Assembly: GCF_036250755.1 (NCBI RefSeq)
Contig: NZ_CP109583.1
Coordinates: 3,596,001-3,660,000 of the forward strand
Length of the DNA: 64,000 nt
Direction of reading: 5' to 3'
Source: Streptomyces uncialis
GTDB taxonomy: Bacteria; Actinomycetota; Actinomycetes; Streptomycetales; Streptomycetaceae
Shown one piece after another: positions 19,033 to 27,865 of this stretch. Both the position numbers and the translations under genes were made by a program. Below the pieces are notes generated by a model. It was given only the letters and a program-made list of their open reading frames with translations. It had not been told where the DNA came from and did no database searches. How positions within the stretch are numbered: position 1 is the first letter of the stretch; each line of letters starts with the position of its first letter.

Positions 19033-20304
19033 ATGAGCGGCCGGAGGGTTGTGATCACCGGGCTCGGGGTCGTGGCGCCCGGTGGGACGGGTACCAAGGC
19101 GTTCTGGCAGACGATCACCTCGGGGCGCACGGCGACCCGGCGGATCACCGCGTTCGACGCGGCGGCCTTCCGGTCGCGGATCGCCGCCGAGGTCGACTTC
19201 GACCCGGTGCAGTCCGGGCTGTCGCACCGCGAGATACGGCGGCTGGACCGGGCCGCCCAGTTCGCCCTGGTCGGCGCCCGGGAGTCGGTCACCGACAGCG
19301 GCCTGGAGCCGGGCCGGTTCGACCCCACCCGGGTGGGCGTCAGTCTCGGCACCGCGACCGGTGCCACCTGCAAGCTGGAGTCGGAGTACCTGGTCCTCAG
19401 CGACAGCGGCCGGCGGTGGTCCCTCGACCACACCTACGCCGACCCGCATCTGTACGACCACTACATGCCGGGGTCCATGGCCGCCGAGCTGGCCCGGGAG
19501 GTCAACGCCCAGGGCCCGGTCACCGTGGTCTCGGCCGGGTGCACCTCGGGCCTCGACGCCGTGGGCCACGCGGCCGACCTGATCAGGGAGGGTTCCGCCG
19601 ATGTGATGCTGGCCGGCGGCACCGACGCCCCCATCTCCCCCATCACCGTGGCGTGCTTCGACGCGATCAAGGCGACCTCGCCGAACAACGGGGAGGCGGC
19701 CACCGCGCTGCGCCCCTTCGACCGCACCCGCAACGGCTTCGTCCTCGGCGAGGGCGCCGCGGTGCTGGTCCTCGAATCCGAGGAGCACGCCCGCGCCCGG
19801 GACGCCCGGATCTACGCGGAGATCACCGGGTACGCCTCACGCACCAACGCGTACCACATGACCGGACTGAAGCCCGACGGCGCCGAGATGGCCGCCGCCA
19901 TCAGCGCGGCACTCGCCGAGAGCGGGCTGCCCGCCGAGGCCATCGACTACGTCAGCGCCCACGGCACGGCCACCAAGCAGAACGACCGGCACGAGACCGC
20001 CGCGCTGAAGAGGGCACTCGGCCCGCACGCCTACGACACCCCGGTCAGCTCCATCAAGTCCATGATCGGGCACTCGCTCGGCGCCATCGGCTCCATCGAG
20101 ATCGCCGCGTGCGCGCTCGCCATCGACCAGGGCCTCATCCCGCCCACGGCCAACCTCCACGAGCCGGACCCGGAACTCGACCTCGACTATGTGCCGCTCC
20201 ACGCCCGCGAACTGCGCGTGGACGCCGTCCTCAACGTCGGCAGCGGCTTCGGCGGCTTCCAGAGCGCCATGGTCCTCGCCCGTCCCGGCAGGAGCTCGAA
20301 ATGA
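19033..20304 (+). CDS. Type II PKS ketosynthase alpha (KS-alpha)
   Basis: 423 residues, catalytic condensing subunit of the minimal PKS. The active-site cysteine is Cys170 in [14 protein letters not shown], with catalytic histidines in [13 protein letters not shown] and [12 protein letters not shown]. The start ATG 19033 ([14 protein letters not shown]) matches the family N-terminus. A GTG at 18967 in frame would add 22 atypical residues and has poor spacing from its AGGGAGG. The stop overlaps KS-beta by ATGA, the usual coupling that gives a 1:1 heterodimer. Confidence 0.97.
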   Translation: MSGRRVVITGLGVVAPGGTGTKAFWQTITSGRTATRRITAFDAAAFRSRIAAEVDFDPVQSGLSHREIRRLDRAAQFALVGARESVTDSGLEPGRFDPTRVGVSLGTATGATCKLESEYLVLSDSGRRWSLDHTYADPHLYDHYMPGSMAAELAREVNAQGPVTVVSAGCTSGLDAVGHAADLIREGSADVMLAGGTDAPISPITVACFDAIKATSPNNGEAATALRPFDRTRNGFVLGEGAAVLVLESEEHARARDARIYAEITGYASRTNAYHMTGLKPDGAEMAAAISAALAESGLPAEAIDYVSAHGTATKQNDRHETAALKRALGPHAYDTPVSSIKSMIGHSLGAIGSIEIAACALAIDQGLIPPTANLHEPDPELDLDYVPLHARELRVDAVLNVGSGFGGFQSAMVLARPGRSSK

Positions 20305-21509
20305 CGACGACCGCCATCACGGGAATCGGTGTCGTGGCGCCGAACGGCCTCGGCACGGAGGAGTTCTGGTCGGCGACGCTGCGCGGTGAGTCGGGCATCG
20401 GCGCCGTCCAGCGCTTCGACGTGAGCGGCTACCCGGCCCGGCTGGGCGGCGAGCTCACCGGCTTCGACCCCGCCGACCACCTCCCCAGCCGCCTCATCCC
20501 GCAGACCGACCGGATGACCCAGATCGCCCTCGCCGCCTCCGACTGGGCGTTCGCGGACGCCCGGCTGGAACCCGGCACCTACGACAGCACCGACATGGGC
20601 GTGACGACGGCCGGGGCGTTCGGCGGTTTCGAGTACGGCCAGCGGGAGCTCGACAAGCTCTGGACCGAGGGCCCCGAGCACGTCAGCGTGTATATGTCCT
20701 TCGCCTGGTTCTACGCCGTCAACACCGGCCAGATCTCCATCAGGCACTCGCTGCGCGGCCCCGCCGGTGTCGTCGTCAGCGACCAGGCGGGCGGGCTCGA
20801 CTCCGTGGCCCAGGCCCGGCGCAACATCCGCAAGGGCGCCCGGCTCGTCGTCTCCGGGGGCGTCGACAGCTCGTTCTGCCCGTACGGCTGGGTGTCGCGC
20901 ATGAGTGGCGGGGGCCTGAGCACCGGAGACGACCCGCGGACCGCCTACCTCCCCTTCGACGTACGCGCCCAGGGACACGTCCCCGGTGAGGGCGGCGCCA
21001 TCCTCGTCACGGAGGACGCGGGGGCCGCCCGCGCCCGCGGCGCCCGGGTCTACGGCGAGATCGCGGGATACGGCGCGACGTTCGACGCCGCCGCCCGGCA
21101 CGGCGGTGAACCGGGGGTGCGGCGCGCCGTCGAGACGGCGCTCGCGGACGCCGGGATCGGCGCCTGCGACATCGGTGTCGTCTTCGCCGACGGCTCGGGC
21201 ACCCCGGAGGCCGACCAGGTCGAGGCCGAGGCCATCGAGGCCGTGTTCGGTCCGGGCGGGGTGCCGGTCACCGCGCCCAAGACGATGACCGGCCGGATGA
21301 GCTCCGGCGGCGCCCCGGCCGACCTGGCGTGCGCCCTGCTGGCGATGCGCGACGGGCTGATCCCGCCGACGGTCAATGTGCGCACGGTCGCCGCCGGTTC
21401 CCGGCTCGATCTGGTCCTGGACGAGCCCCGGCCCTGGCAGCCGGGCCCGGCACTGGTGATCGCCCGTGGCCGGGGCGGCTTCAACTCCGCGATGGTGCTG
21501 CGCCCGTAG
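20301..21509 (+). CDS. Type II PKS ketosynthase beta / chain length factor
   Basis: 402 residues. It is homologous to KS-alpha, but the active-site Cys is replaced by Gln162 in [15 protein letters not shown], the glutamine conserved in chain length factors. Forms the KS-CLF heterodimer that fixes polyketide chain length. Start ATG 20301 overlaps the KS-alpha stop by 4 bases with AGGAG upstream. Chain length cannot be read from the sequence with confidence without alignment of the gate residues. Confidence 0.96.
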   Translation: MTTTAITGIGVVAPNGLGTEEFWSATLRGESGIGAVQRFDVSGYPARLGGELTGFDPADHLPSRLIPQTDRMTQIALAASDWAFADARLEPGTYDSTDMGVTTAGAFGGFEYGQRELDKLWTEGPEHVSVYMSFAWFYAVNTGQISIRHSLRGPAGVVVSDQAGGLDSVAQARRNIRKGARLVVSGGVDSSFCPYGWVSRMSGGGLSTGDDPRTAYLPFDVRAQGHVPGEGGAILVTEDAGAARARGARVYGEIAGYGATFDAAARHGGEPGVRRAVETALADAGIGACDIGVVFADGSGTPEADQVEAEAIEAVFGPGGVPVTAPKTMTGRMSSGGAPADLACALLAMRDGLIPPTVNVRTVAAGSRLDLVLDEPRPWQPGPALVIARGRGGFNSAMVLRP

Positions 21510-21720
21510 CCGTCCGCCGGTTCGGGCCGGGACCCGCGGGGCTCCCAGGGCGCACCCGCGCGTACCGGCCACCGCGCTTCCCGCGCCCGTCCCCCACGAC
21601 GCCCGGCCCACCGGGCGAGCGCTTCGACGCCCGACGCCCGGTGGCCTCGCGGCCGGCCCCGCCCCGTGGGACGCCGTCCCGTCCGTCGGCCCACGGGCCG
21701 CCACGCAGAAAGGCCGCAGC

Positions 21721-22824
21721 ATGCCGACGCCGGACACCCGGACCGCCGACCGCGAGTCGGTCCCCACCGGCGGGCGACAGCCCGGGGACGAGCCGGTATC
21801 CCCGGTGGAGCAGCTGCCCCGGGAGGAGCCGCGAGCCCCGGACGACGCCCCCGGGGCACTGCCGCCCGCCCTGCTGATGCCCGGACAGGGTGCCCAGTAC
21901 CAGGGCATGGGCACCGGACTGTACCGGGACCTGCCCGCGTTCACGGCGGCCGTAGACGAGGTGTTCCGGGCCATGGGGACGGCCGGGGACGAGCTGCGCT
22001 CCGACTGGCTCGCCGCCGGGCCCCGCCTCCCCATCCACCACTTCCGCCGCTCCCAGCCGCTGCTCTTCGCCCTCGATCACGCGCTCGGCAGGGTGCTGAT
22101 GGACCGGGGGCTGGAACCGGCGGTCATGCTCGGGCACAGCGTCGGCGAGATGGCCGCCGCCGCCCTGGCCGGGGTCTTCGACCTGGGCGACGCCGCGCGG
22201 ATCGTCTGCCACCGGATCGGAAGGCTCGACAGCGCGCCGGCGGGCGGTATGGCGGCGGTCGCGGCCACCCGGGCGGAGATCGAGCCGTATCTACGGCCCG
22301 GGGTGGACATCGGCGCGGTCAACGCCCCCCGGCAGACGGTGATCGCCGGTGCGGACGAACCGCTGGGAGAAACGCTGGACGCCTTGCGCGAGGTCGGGTT
22401 CCGCTGGGCGCGGGTCCAGTCCGTGGCGCCCTTCCACAGCACGGTGCTCCAGCCGGTGGTCGACGCGGCCCGCCCGCTGCTGGCGGCCCTGCCCGCGCGG
22501 GCTCCGCGGATCACGATGGTGTCGGGGTACACCGCGGAACGCCTGACCGACGCCGAGGCCGTCGACCCCTCGTACTGGGCCCGGCATCCGGTGGACCCGG
22601 TGCTGTTCTGGCCCGCGCTCGAAACGCTGGTCGCGGACGGGCCCCGGCTGCTGGTCGAGTGCGGTCCGGGCCAGGGGCTGACGACCCTCGCCCGGCAGCT
22701 GCGGGACGTCCGCTCCGGCCGTTGCGAGGTGCTGTCGCTGCTCGGCCCGCCCGCGTCGGGGCCGGACCGCGAGGCCGAACACTTCACCACCGCGCTCGCC
22801 CGACTGGGCCTGACCGCACCGTAG
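21721..22824 (+). CDS. PKS acyltransferase (DpsD/ZhuC-like, discrete AT)
   Basis: 367 residues: an unusual proline-rich, probably disordered N-terminal extension of about 47 residues, then a complete malonyl-CoA:ACP transacylase fold. LLMPGQGAQYQGMG comes first, with the nucleophile serine in LGHSVGEMAAAA, and QSVAPFHSTVLQPV at the substrate-specificity loop (APFHS, closer to malonyl-type HAFHS than methylmalonyl-type YASHS). Discrete ATs in type II clusters accompany non-acetate starters (as DpsD with propionate in daunorubicin) and are thought to proofread or load. Start ATG 21721 with AAAGG upstream. The 211 bases between KS-beta and this gene contain no further gene that I can support. 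Confidence 0.88.
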   Translation: MPTPDTRTADRESVPTGGRQPGDEPVSPVEQLPREEPRAPDDAPGALPPALLMPGQGAQYQGMGTGLYRDLPAFTAAVDEVFRAMGTAGDELRSDWLAAGPRLPIHHFRRSQPLLFALDHALGRVLMDRGLEPAVMLGHSVGEMAAAALAGVFDLGDAARIVCHRIGRLDSAPAGGMAAVAATRAEIEPYLRPGVDIGAVNAPRQTVIAGADEPLGETLDALREVGFRWARVQSVAPFHSTVLQPVVDAARPLLAALPARAPRITMVSGYTAERLTDAEAVDPSYWARHPVDPVLFWPALETLVADGPRLLVECGPGQGLTTLARQLRDVRSGRCEVLSLLGPPASGPDREAEHFTTALARLGLTAP

Positions 22825-22926
22825 TCCGGTCCCGTCCCCGGGACCTTCCGTCCGGCTTCGAGCGGCCCTCCAGCCGCGAACCGCACGCTCAGGACGACCC
22901 GACCGGCCAGGAGAGAGGGACAAGCC

Positions 22927-23178
22927 GTGCAGCCGATCACCTTGCGGGAGCTGGAGGACATCATGCGTCAGCATGTCTGGGAGGGCGACTGGCTGTCGTT
23001 CGAGCAGGCGCCCGACCGGCTCTTCGACGAGCACGGGTACGACTCGCTCGCGCTGCTGGAGACACACAGCCGCATCAAGCGCGACTACGGCGTCGAGATC
23101 GCGGAGGACGACCTGGGCCGGGTCAGGACCCCGAGGGAGCTGGTCGACTTCGTCAACGCCCGGCTCCCGGCGGCCTGA
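22927..23178 (+). CDS. Acyl carrier protein (second)
   Basis: 83 residues. The phosphopantetheine serine lies in EHGYDSLALLETHSRIK, followed by the acidic recognition helix region VEIAEDDLGRVRTPRELVDFV. Start GTG 22927 with a strong GGAGAGAGGG. It follows the AT by 102 bases and may be the partner of AT and of the LnmK-like enzyme for the starter unit. Most diverged from ACP1 in helix I. Confidence 0.93.
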   Translation: MQPITLRELEDIMRQHVWEGDWLSFEQAPDRLFDEHGYDSLALLETHSRIKRDYGVEIAEDDLGRVRTPRELVDFVNARLPAA

Positions 23179-23370
23179 ACCGGGCCGACGGCAGTTCGCG
23201 TCACGGGTTCGGACTGGTGTCCCGTGGCGTGACCGCCGGACCGGTACCGACCCTGGGCGAATGACGTACGGCCTGGTCAGACGCCCGGCAGAGGCCATGC
23301 ACCGCGGGTGCCGTCAATCACGGTCCAAGGGAAGCACCCGTAAGTGACCTTGTCCCCCGGACAGCTCCTA

Positions 23371-23386
23371 TGACTTGCTGAAGTCA
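23371..23386. promoter_or_regulatory. Inverted repeat upstream of the lectin gene
   Basis: TGACTT-GCTG-AAGTCA, perfect 6-base arms, 50 bases before the start of the NHL/ricin gene, in a locally less GC-rich stretch that likely holds its promoter. Candidate operator. Confidence 0.4.
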
Positions 23387-23435
23387 ACCGACAACCGCCC
23401 GTAGCGAGCGGTCAGTTACCGACGCAAGGATGACG

Positions 23436-24962
23436 ATGAGCACTACCCAGACGGCAGCCACGGACGGCGAACCCCCCGCCCCTCCGATCAGCACGATCGC
23501 GGGGACCGGGGTCGCGGGGTCCGCCGGTGACGACGGGCCCGCGGGCGCGGCTCAGTTGAACCGTCCGTACGGGATCGCGATGGACAGCACCGGCACCCTG
23601 TACTTCTCCGACTACAGCGGCCACCGGGTCCGGAGGATCACGACCGACGGGAGGATCAGCACGGTCGCGGGCACCGGCACCGCGGGCTACCGAGGGGACG
23701 GCGGCCCCGCCCTCCCGGCCCAGCTGAACTGCCCGCGCGGGGTCGCGGTGGACAGCGCGGGCGACGTCTACATCGTCGATGCCAACAACCACCGGATCCG
23801 GAAAGTCACCGCCGACGGCAAGATCAGCACTGTCGCCGGGACGGGCGTCGCGGGCTTCAGGGGCGACAACGGCCCGGCCACCGCGGCACAGTTGAACCTC
23901 CCCCTGGGGATCGCGGTGGACAGCACAGGCGTCCTCTACGTCACCGAGTACCACAACCAGCGGGTCCGGCGGATCACCACCGACGGGAAGATCAGTACGT
24001 TCGCGGGCAGCGGGGTCGGCGGATTCAGGGGCGACGGGGGTCCGGCGGTGTCCGCTCAGCTGAACCGTCCGTACGGAGTGGCGGTGGACAGCGCGGGCGA
24101 CGTCTACATCGCCGACGCCGACAACCACCGGATCCGGAAGGTCACCGCCGACGGCAAGATCAGCACTGTCGCCGGGACGGGGGCAGCGGGGTTCGGGGGT
24201 GACGGCGGTCCGGCGGCATCGGCCCAGCTGAACTTCCCGGTGGGGGTGATGTTCGACAGCACCGGCACCCTCTACGTCCCCGACCTCCGCAACCAGCGGG
24301 TCCGGCGGATCACCACCGACGGGAAGATCGGTACGGTGGCGGGCACCGGCACCGCGGGATTCGCCGGGGACGACGCCCCGGCGGCATCGGCCCAGCTGAA
24401 CCAGCCCTACGGGGTCGCCGTGGACTGTGTCGACGCACTTCACATCGCCGACCACAGCAACAACCGGGTCCGGAAGATCGCATCGCCGAAGATGGCCGGG
24501 CTGCCCGGCTCGGGCACGGTGGTCTCGTGGGCCAACGTCCGGAGCAAACTGCGGATGGCGGTCCAGCGCGAGTCCGTCAAGGACGGGGCCGAGATCCACC
24601 AGTCCCTCCCCGCTCCCAGGGCCCACCAGCGGTGGCGGCTGGTCGTGGCGGGCCAGGACAACGGCGACGTCCTGTACACGATCGAGAACGTGCGCAGCGG
24701 CAAGGTCCTGGAGGTCGTCGGAGCGCAGGAGGCCGCCGGGGCGGTGGTCGCGCAACGCGCCTACGAGGGCGGGGACGCGCGCCACCAGCACTGGCGGCTG
24801 ATCCCGGTCGGCCCCGCGACCGGCACCCAGCGGGTGTACGAGATCGCCAACCGGAACAGCGGTCTGCTCCTGCGCGCCGACACCACGGCCCGCACGGTGA
24901 TCAAGCAGCACGGGGCGGAGGGCGACCACCGGGACAGGCAGTGGCAGCTGCTCCCTGTGTGA
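23436..24962 (+). CDS. NHL beta-propeller protein with C-terminal ricin-type lectin domain
   Basis: 508 residues without signal peptide or membrane segment. Residues about 10-340 are six repeats of about 56 residues. Each has AGTG.AG..GDGGPA..AQLN.P.G, VAVDS.G..Y..D..N.R(I/V)R and (T/A)DGKISTVAGTG, the NHL-repeat pattern, predicting a closed six-bladed propeller. Residues about 350-508 hold repeated QRWRL- and QHWRL-like QxW motifs (HQRWRLV, RHQHWRLIPV, DRQWQLLPV) of a ricin B-type beta-trefoil, a carbohydrate-binding fold. Start ATG 23436 is favoured over 23430 by spacing from AAGGA. It looks like a soluble binding or scaffold protein. No enzymatic motif seen. First gene of the non-PKS block. 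Confidence 0.82.
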   Translation: MSTTQTAATDGEPPAPPISTIAGTGVAGSAGDDGPAGAAQLNRPYGIAMDSTGTLYFSDYSGHRVRRITTDGRISTVAGTGTAGYRGDGGPALPAQLNCPRGVAVDSAGDVYIVDANNHRIRKVTADGKISTVAGTGVAGFRGDNGPATAAQLNLPLGIAVDSTGVLYVTEYHNQRVRRITTDGKISTFAGSGVGGFRGDGGPAVSAQLNRPYGVAVDSAGDVYIADADNHRIRKVTADGKISTVAGTGAAGFGGDGGPAASAQLNFPVGVMFDSTGTLYVPDLRNQRVRRITTDGKIGTVAGTGTAGFAGDDAPAASAQLNQPYGVAVDCVDALHIADHSNNRVRKIASPKMAGLPGSGTVVSWANVRSKLRMAVQRESVKDGAEIHQSLPAPRAHQRWRLVVAGQDNGDVLYTIENVRSGKVLEVVGAQEAAGAVVAQRAYEGGDARHQHWRLIPVGPATGTQRVYEIANRNSGLLLRADTTARTVIKQHGAEGDHRDRQWQLLPV

Positions 24963-24966
24963 CGCA

Positions 24967-25002
24967 CGAGGGGTCAGGGGCGCGGACGCCCCTGACCCCT
25001 CG
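24967..25002. terminator. Bidirectional terminator, perfect hairpin
   Basis: 16-base perfect arms CGAGGGGTCAGGGGCG (24967-24982) and complement (24987-25002) with a CGGA tetraloop, between the convergent genes ending at 24962 and 25031. Confidence 0.9.
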
Positions 25003-25030
25003 GAACCCGCGAACTCCGCGGAACCGGCCG

Positions 25031-25519
25031 CTATTCGGAACCGGACGGCTCCTCGGCGGCCGGTTTGGCCGCCTTGGGTGCCTCCGGGGCCTTGGGAGGC
25101 TTGGTGTAGTCGCTCTTCTTCGGCTCGCTCTCCAGGTCCTCGTTCTTCTGGAGGCCGCTGTGCTCCGTCACCGTCGCGCTGGACTCCCGCATCCCGGCGG
25201 ACGCCGCCGCGGACACCGAGCCGGGATCCTGGGCGTACTGGGCCTGCTCACCGGCGGACGCCTGGGTGGTCCGGATGAAGGAGCCGAGGAAGCCGAGGAC
25301 CGCCCGTGCCTCGGGCGACTCCTCCCGCACGATCTTCGCCCGGGCGGAGGCACCGTGGATCGCGCTGTTGAACAGGCTCGTGCTCGTGTCGTCGTACGTG
25401 TCGTCCTCGGCGTCCTCGAAGTCGATGCCCGCCCCCGGCTGCGGCCTGGCGGCGTCGGTGGTCACCGAGAAGAGCCCCGCGCCCTTGCCCGCGAAGCCGA
25501 AGATGTTGTCGAACACCAT
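25031..25519 (-). CDS. Uncharacterised acidic, low-complexity-tailed protein
   Basis: 162 residues, family not recognised. The N-terminal third (VFDNIFGFAGKGAGLFSV) is hydrophobic but not a typical signal peptide. The centre is acidic (DFEDAEDDTYDDTS), then there is a helical segment ARAVLGFLGSFIRTTQASAG, and the last 45 residues are rich in Lys, Pro, Glu and Ala. Start ATG 25519 is preferred because AAGGG sits 9 bases upstream; ATG 25528 overlaps that site. It lies 52 bases downstream of the aerolysin-like gene on the same strand, so the two are probably one operon and may act together. Confidence 0.6.
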   Translation of the reverse strand: MVFDNIFGFAGKGAGLFSVTTDAARPQPGAGIDFEDAEDDTYDDTSTSLFNSAIHGASARAKIVREESPEARAVLGFLGSFIRTTQASAGEQAQYAQDPGSVSAAASAGMRESSATVTEHSGLQKNEDLESEPKKSDYTKPPKAPEAPKAAKPAAEEPSGSE

Positions 25520-25571
25520 GGTCGTCATCCCTTGTCGTCGTCGCGGCGGCGCCGCGTGTCCGCCCGCCCGG

Positions 25572-26669
25572 TCAGGGCTGCTTGTGCGGCGCTCGTGGGC
25601 TGTCCGTCAGGCTCTCGCCGTCGAACATCGTGTGGTGGACCTCCAGGGCGGACACGACCTCGGCCAGCCCCTTCATCCGGAAGCCGCCGCCCGCCAGTCC
25701 GACATCGCCGATGTCGCGGGCGACCAGCCGGTCGAGACCGGGATGGTGGCCGGGCTGCGGAGGGGACAGGACCGCCACCGGCACGTCGTACATCACCGCG
25801 AGCAACCCGGAGAAGCTCACCGGGATCTCGTACGAGTACTGCTTGCGGGTACGCCGCTGGGTGACGATGGTCTCCACCCGGGAGCCCGGCGGGACCTCGC
25901 CGGAGATCTGCGAGTTCGAGGCCCAGCTGGTGGTCAGGGTGCCGCCGACGGAGGCCGTGATGCCCAGCGCCAGCTGGGCGTTGACCTGTGCGGTGCCGGT
26001 GGCGCTGCCCTGGGTCGTGAACGCCACCGAGTTCGCGATCGAGTTCGCCACGGAGTTCGTCGCCGAGTTCTTCACGCCCGTCTCGGTGGCGTTCTCGTTG
26101 TTCACCCCCATGTTGTCCTTGCTGTTCAGGTTGGTCACCGTGGTCGTGTTCTTGTTCTCCATGTCGTTCTGGAGCTGCGCCCCGAGCTGCGTCTGGAGGG
26201 CCATCTGGAGCTGGCTCTGCAACTGGAGCTGGAGCTCCGCGCTGACGCTGCCGCCGAAGGTGAGCTGGGCCTGCCCCTGGAGCGACCAGGTGACCTCGTT
26301 CGACACGGTGAACTCGACCGAGTCGGTGAAGGTCATCGGGGACACCTGGCTGCGGTTGACGTAGGTGCGCGACGAGAAGGTGTCGGGCGGAGGCTGGCTG
26401 ATGTTGCGCCGCTCCTCGATCAGCGGCTCCCCGAGGTTCATATAGGCGAGCCAGCCGAGTTTGGACGCGGTCCCGGGGAAAGCGCCGAAGCTCGACTTGT
26501 TCACAGAGAACCCGACGGGTTTGTGCCGCACACCGTAGTCGTCGACATAGACCAGGTCAGGGTGGTCCAGGACCGACTGCCAGGTCTGCTCGATGTTGAG
26601 TTCCCGCAGGTTCCTCTTCGTCAGCGGCTGACGCTTGGACCGTTCCAGGTTGTACGCGTTGGAAGGCAT
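25572..26669 (-). CDS. Candidate aerolysin/ETX-MTX2-like beta-pore-forming protein
   Basis: 365 residues, no signal peptide. An N-terminal domain (about 1-115) contains an ISQPPPDTFSSRTYVNRS segment. It is followed by a Ser/Thr-rich, alternating-polarity region (about 115-290): SVEFTVSNEVTWSLQGQAQL, then Gln-rich QLQLQLQSQLQMALQTQL, then ATNSVANSIANSVAFTTQGS, then ALGITASVGGTLTTSWASNS. It ends with VPPGSRVETIVTQRRTRKQY and a strand leading to FSGLLAVMYD. That layout (long amphipathic strands flanking an insertion loop, VPPG turn, cationic strand) resembles aerolysin-fold toxins, but there is no single diagnostic motif, so the call is structural inference. The Gln-rich part could instead be a coiled coil. 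Start ATG 26669. Confidence 0.45.
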   Translation of the reverse strand: MPSNAYNLERSKRQPLTKRNLRELNIEQTWQSVLDHPDLVYVDDYGVRHKPVGFSVNKSSFGAFPGTASKLGWLAYMNLGEPLIEERRNISQPPPDTFSSRTYVNRSQVSPMTFTDSVEFTVSNEVTWSLQGQAQLTFGGSVSAELQLQLQSQLQMALQTQLGAQLQNDMENKNTTTVTNLNSKDNMGVNNENATETGVKNSATNSVANSIANSVAFTTQGSATGTAQVNAQLALGITASVGGTLTTSWASNSQISGEVPPGSRVETIVTQRRTRKQYSYEIPVSFSGLLAVMYDVPVAVLSPPQPGHHPGLDRLVARDIGDVGLAGGGFRMKGLAEVVSALEVHHTMFDGESLTDSPRAPHKQP

Positions 26670-27078
26670 TTCCCCGTCCTCGACTAATTCCGGTCGAACC
26701 GCGCTCGGTGAAGCGGAAACAGAAATCTGCGCACGTTCCGAAATCCGAAGCTAGCACGGTGCGCATTGCCCGGACGAGCGCCTGCGGGCATGACGCTCAA
26801 TCGGGTGACAGAGACCCGGAGGCACCCCAACTACCCTTGGTCACAGGTACTTTGAACCGTCGGCGATCACCCGGTCGAGGATCTTCCGACAGTCGCGTCC
26901 GCAAGTGTCGCGACCTCGGCCGTCGCCGTGGACGAAGGTATTCGATCCGGTCATCCATTCGCTTCCCGGCGCCTTTTCGAACGAGCGCGCTCGGGCTTGC
27001 GGTGACCCTTGAGGACAATGCAGCCCCGAGCGCCCGGCGCGTTGTTCTCCATATCAAGAATCAGGTGAGGTTTCCGCG
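26670..27078. promoter_or_regulatory. 409-base divergent control region of the lectin/pore block
   Basis: Lies between the divergent genes at 26669 and 27079 and is less GC-rich than its surroundings. It contains a perfect 12-base palindrome CGAGCGCGCTCG (26982-26993) preceded by TTTTCGAA. No gene is seen. It probably holds promoters for both directions. Confidence 0.5.
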
Positions 27079-27798
27079 ATGTACACCCAGGAACGCACGG
27101 CGATGGCGAATTTGGTGGTCGGCGGACCGGTGGCGGTGAACAGCTACGACAACGCCATCGTGGCGGCGCTGGTCGAGAGCCGACCGGTCATGCTCGTCCA
27201 TGCCTTCAACGGCGGCTATCTGCGGCCCGCCGAGCTGAAGGAGGAGAGCCACGACAAGGGGGTCAAGCTGGCCACCGCGCTCGACCCGGCCACCAAGGAG
27301 GCGCAGGGCCACCTCTGGTACATCACCCCCGGCGGCTTCTTCGGGCAGCGCCCGCTCTACTACATCGAGAGCGCCGCGGGCCAGGTGTCACCCAAGCCCG
27401 CCGTCGCGGGCGAGGCCGAGGCCGGGCGCGGCGACGACGGCGCCCCGAAGCCGCAGCGCCGGCGTGTCAGCGTCCACCAGGACGCGCCCAAGAGCACGGC
27501 CGACACCGTCCAGGTCGGCCTCCCCGGCAAGGTCGGCGAGAAGTGGCGCGGGAAGAACGGCGCACCCGAGGACACCCAGCTCTGGGTCGTCACGGTGACG
27601 CCGTGGGGCGGGATCACCTTCGTGCCGATCACCCACCCCGACGCCATCCTCGGGTTCAAGGACCACGCGGTGACGGCCGAGAGCGAGGCGCGTCTCACCT
27701 ACAACTGGGGCGGGGACTTCACCGGGACGGTCATCAACACGTTCTACCCGAGGCTGCCCAGCGAGTGGAACGTCCCGTACCACCACGTCTTCACGTGA
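27079..27798 (+). CDS. Uncharacterised protein with two lectin-like half repeats
   Basis: 239 residues, not confidently assigned. Two similar halves are separated by a charged linker (about 105-150, APKPQRRRVSVHQDAPK). The first has GHLWYITPGGFFGQRPLYYIE, the second TQLWVVTVTPWGGITFVPI, each preceded by an amide-rich turn. The LW(Y/V).T motif and spacing recall beta-trefoil or related lectin folds, but the QxW signature is incomplete. No signal peptide or membrane segment. Start ATG 27079 with AGGTGAGG. It is followed 67 bases later by the ricin/FG-GAP gene in the same direction, most likely one transcript. Confidence 0.55.
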   Translation: MYTQERTAMANLVVGGPVAVNSYDNAIVAALVESRPVMLVHAFNGGYLRPAELKEESHDKGVKLATALDPATKEAQGHLWYITPGGFFGQRPLYYIESAAGQVSPKPAVAGEAEAGRGDDGAPKPQRRRVSVHQDAPKSTADTVQVGLPGKVGEKWRGKNGAPEDTQLWVVTVTPWGGITFVPITHPDAILGFKDHAVTAESEARLTYNWGGDFTGTVINTFYPRLPSEWNVPYHHVFT

Positions 27799-27865
27799 TC
27801 CGCGGCCCCCGCGGCGCCGCACCCGTCCCGAGCCCACGCCCGTACCGCCTGGAAGAGGCACCACG

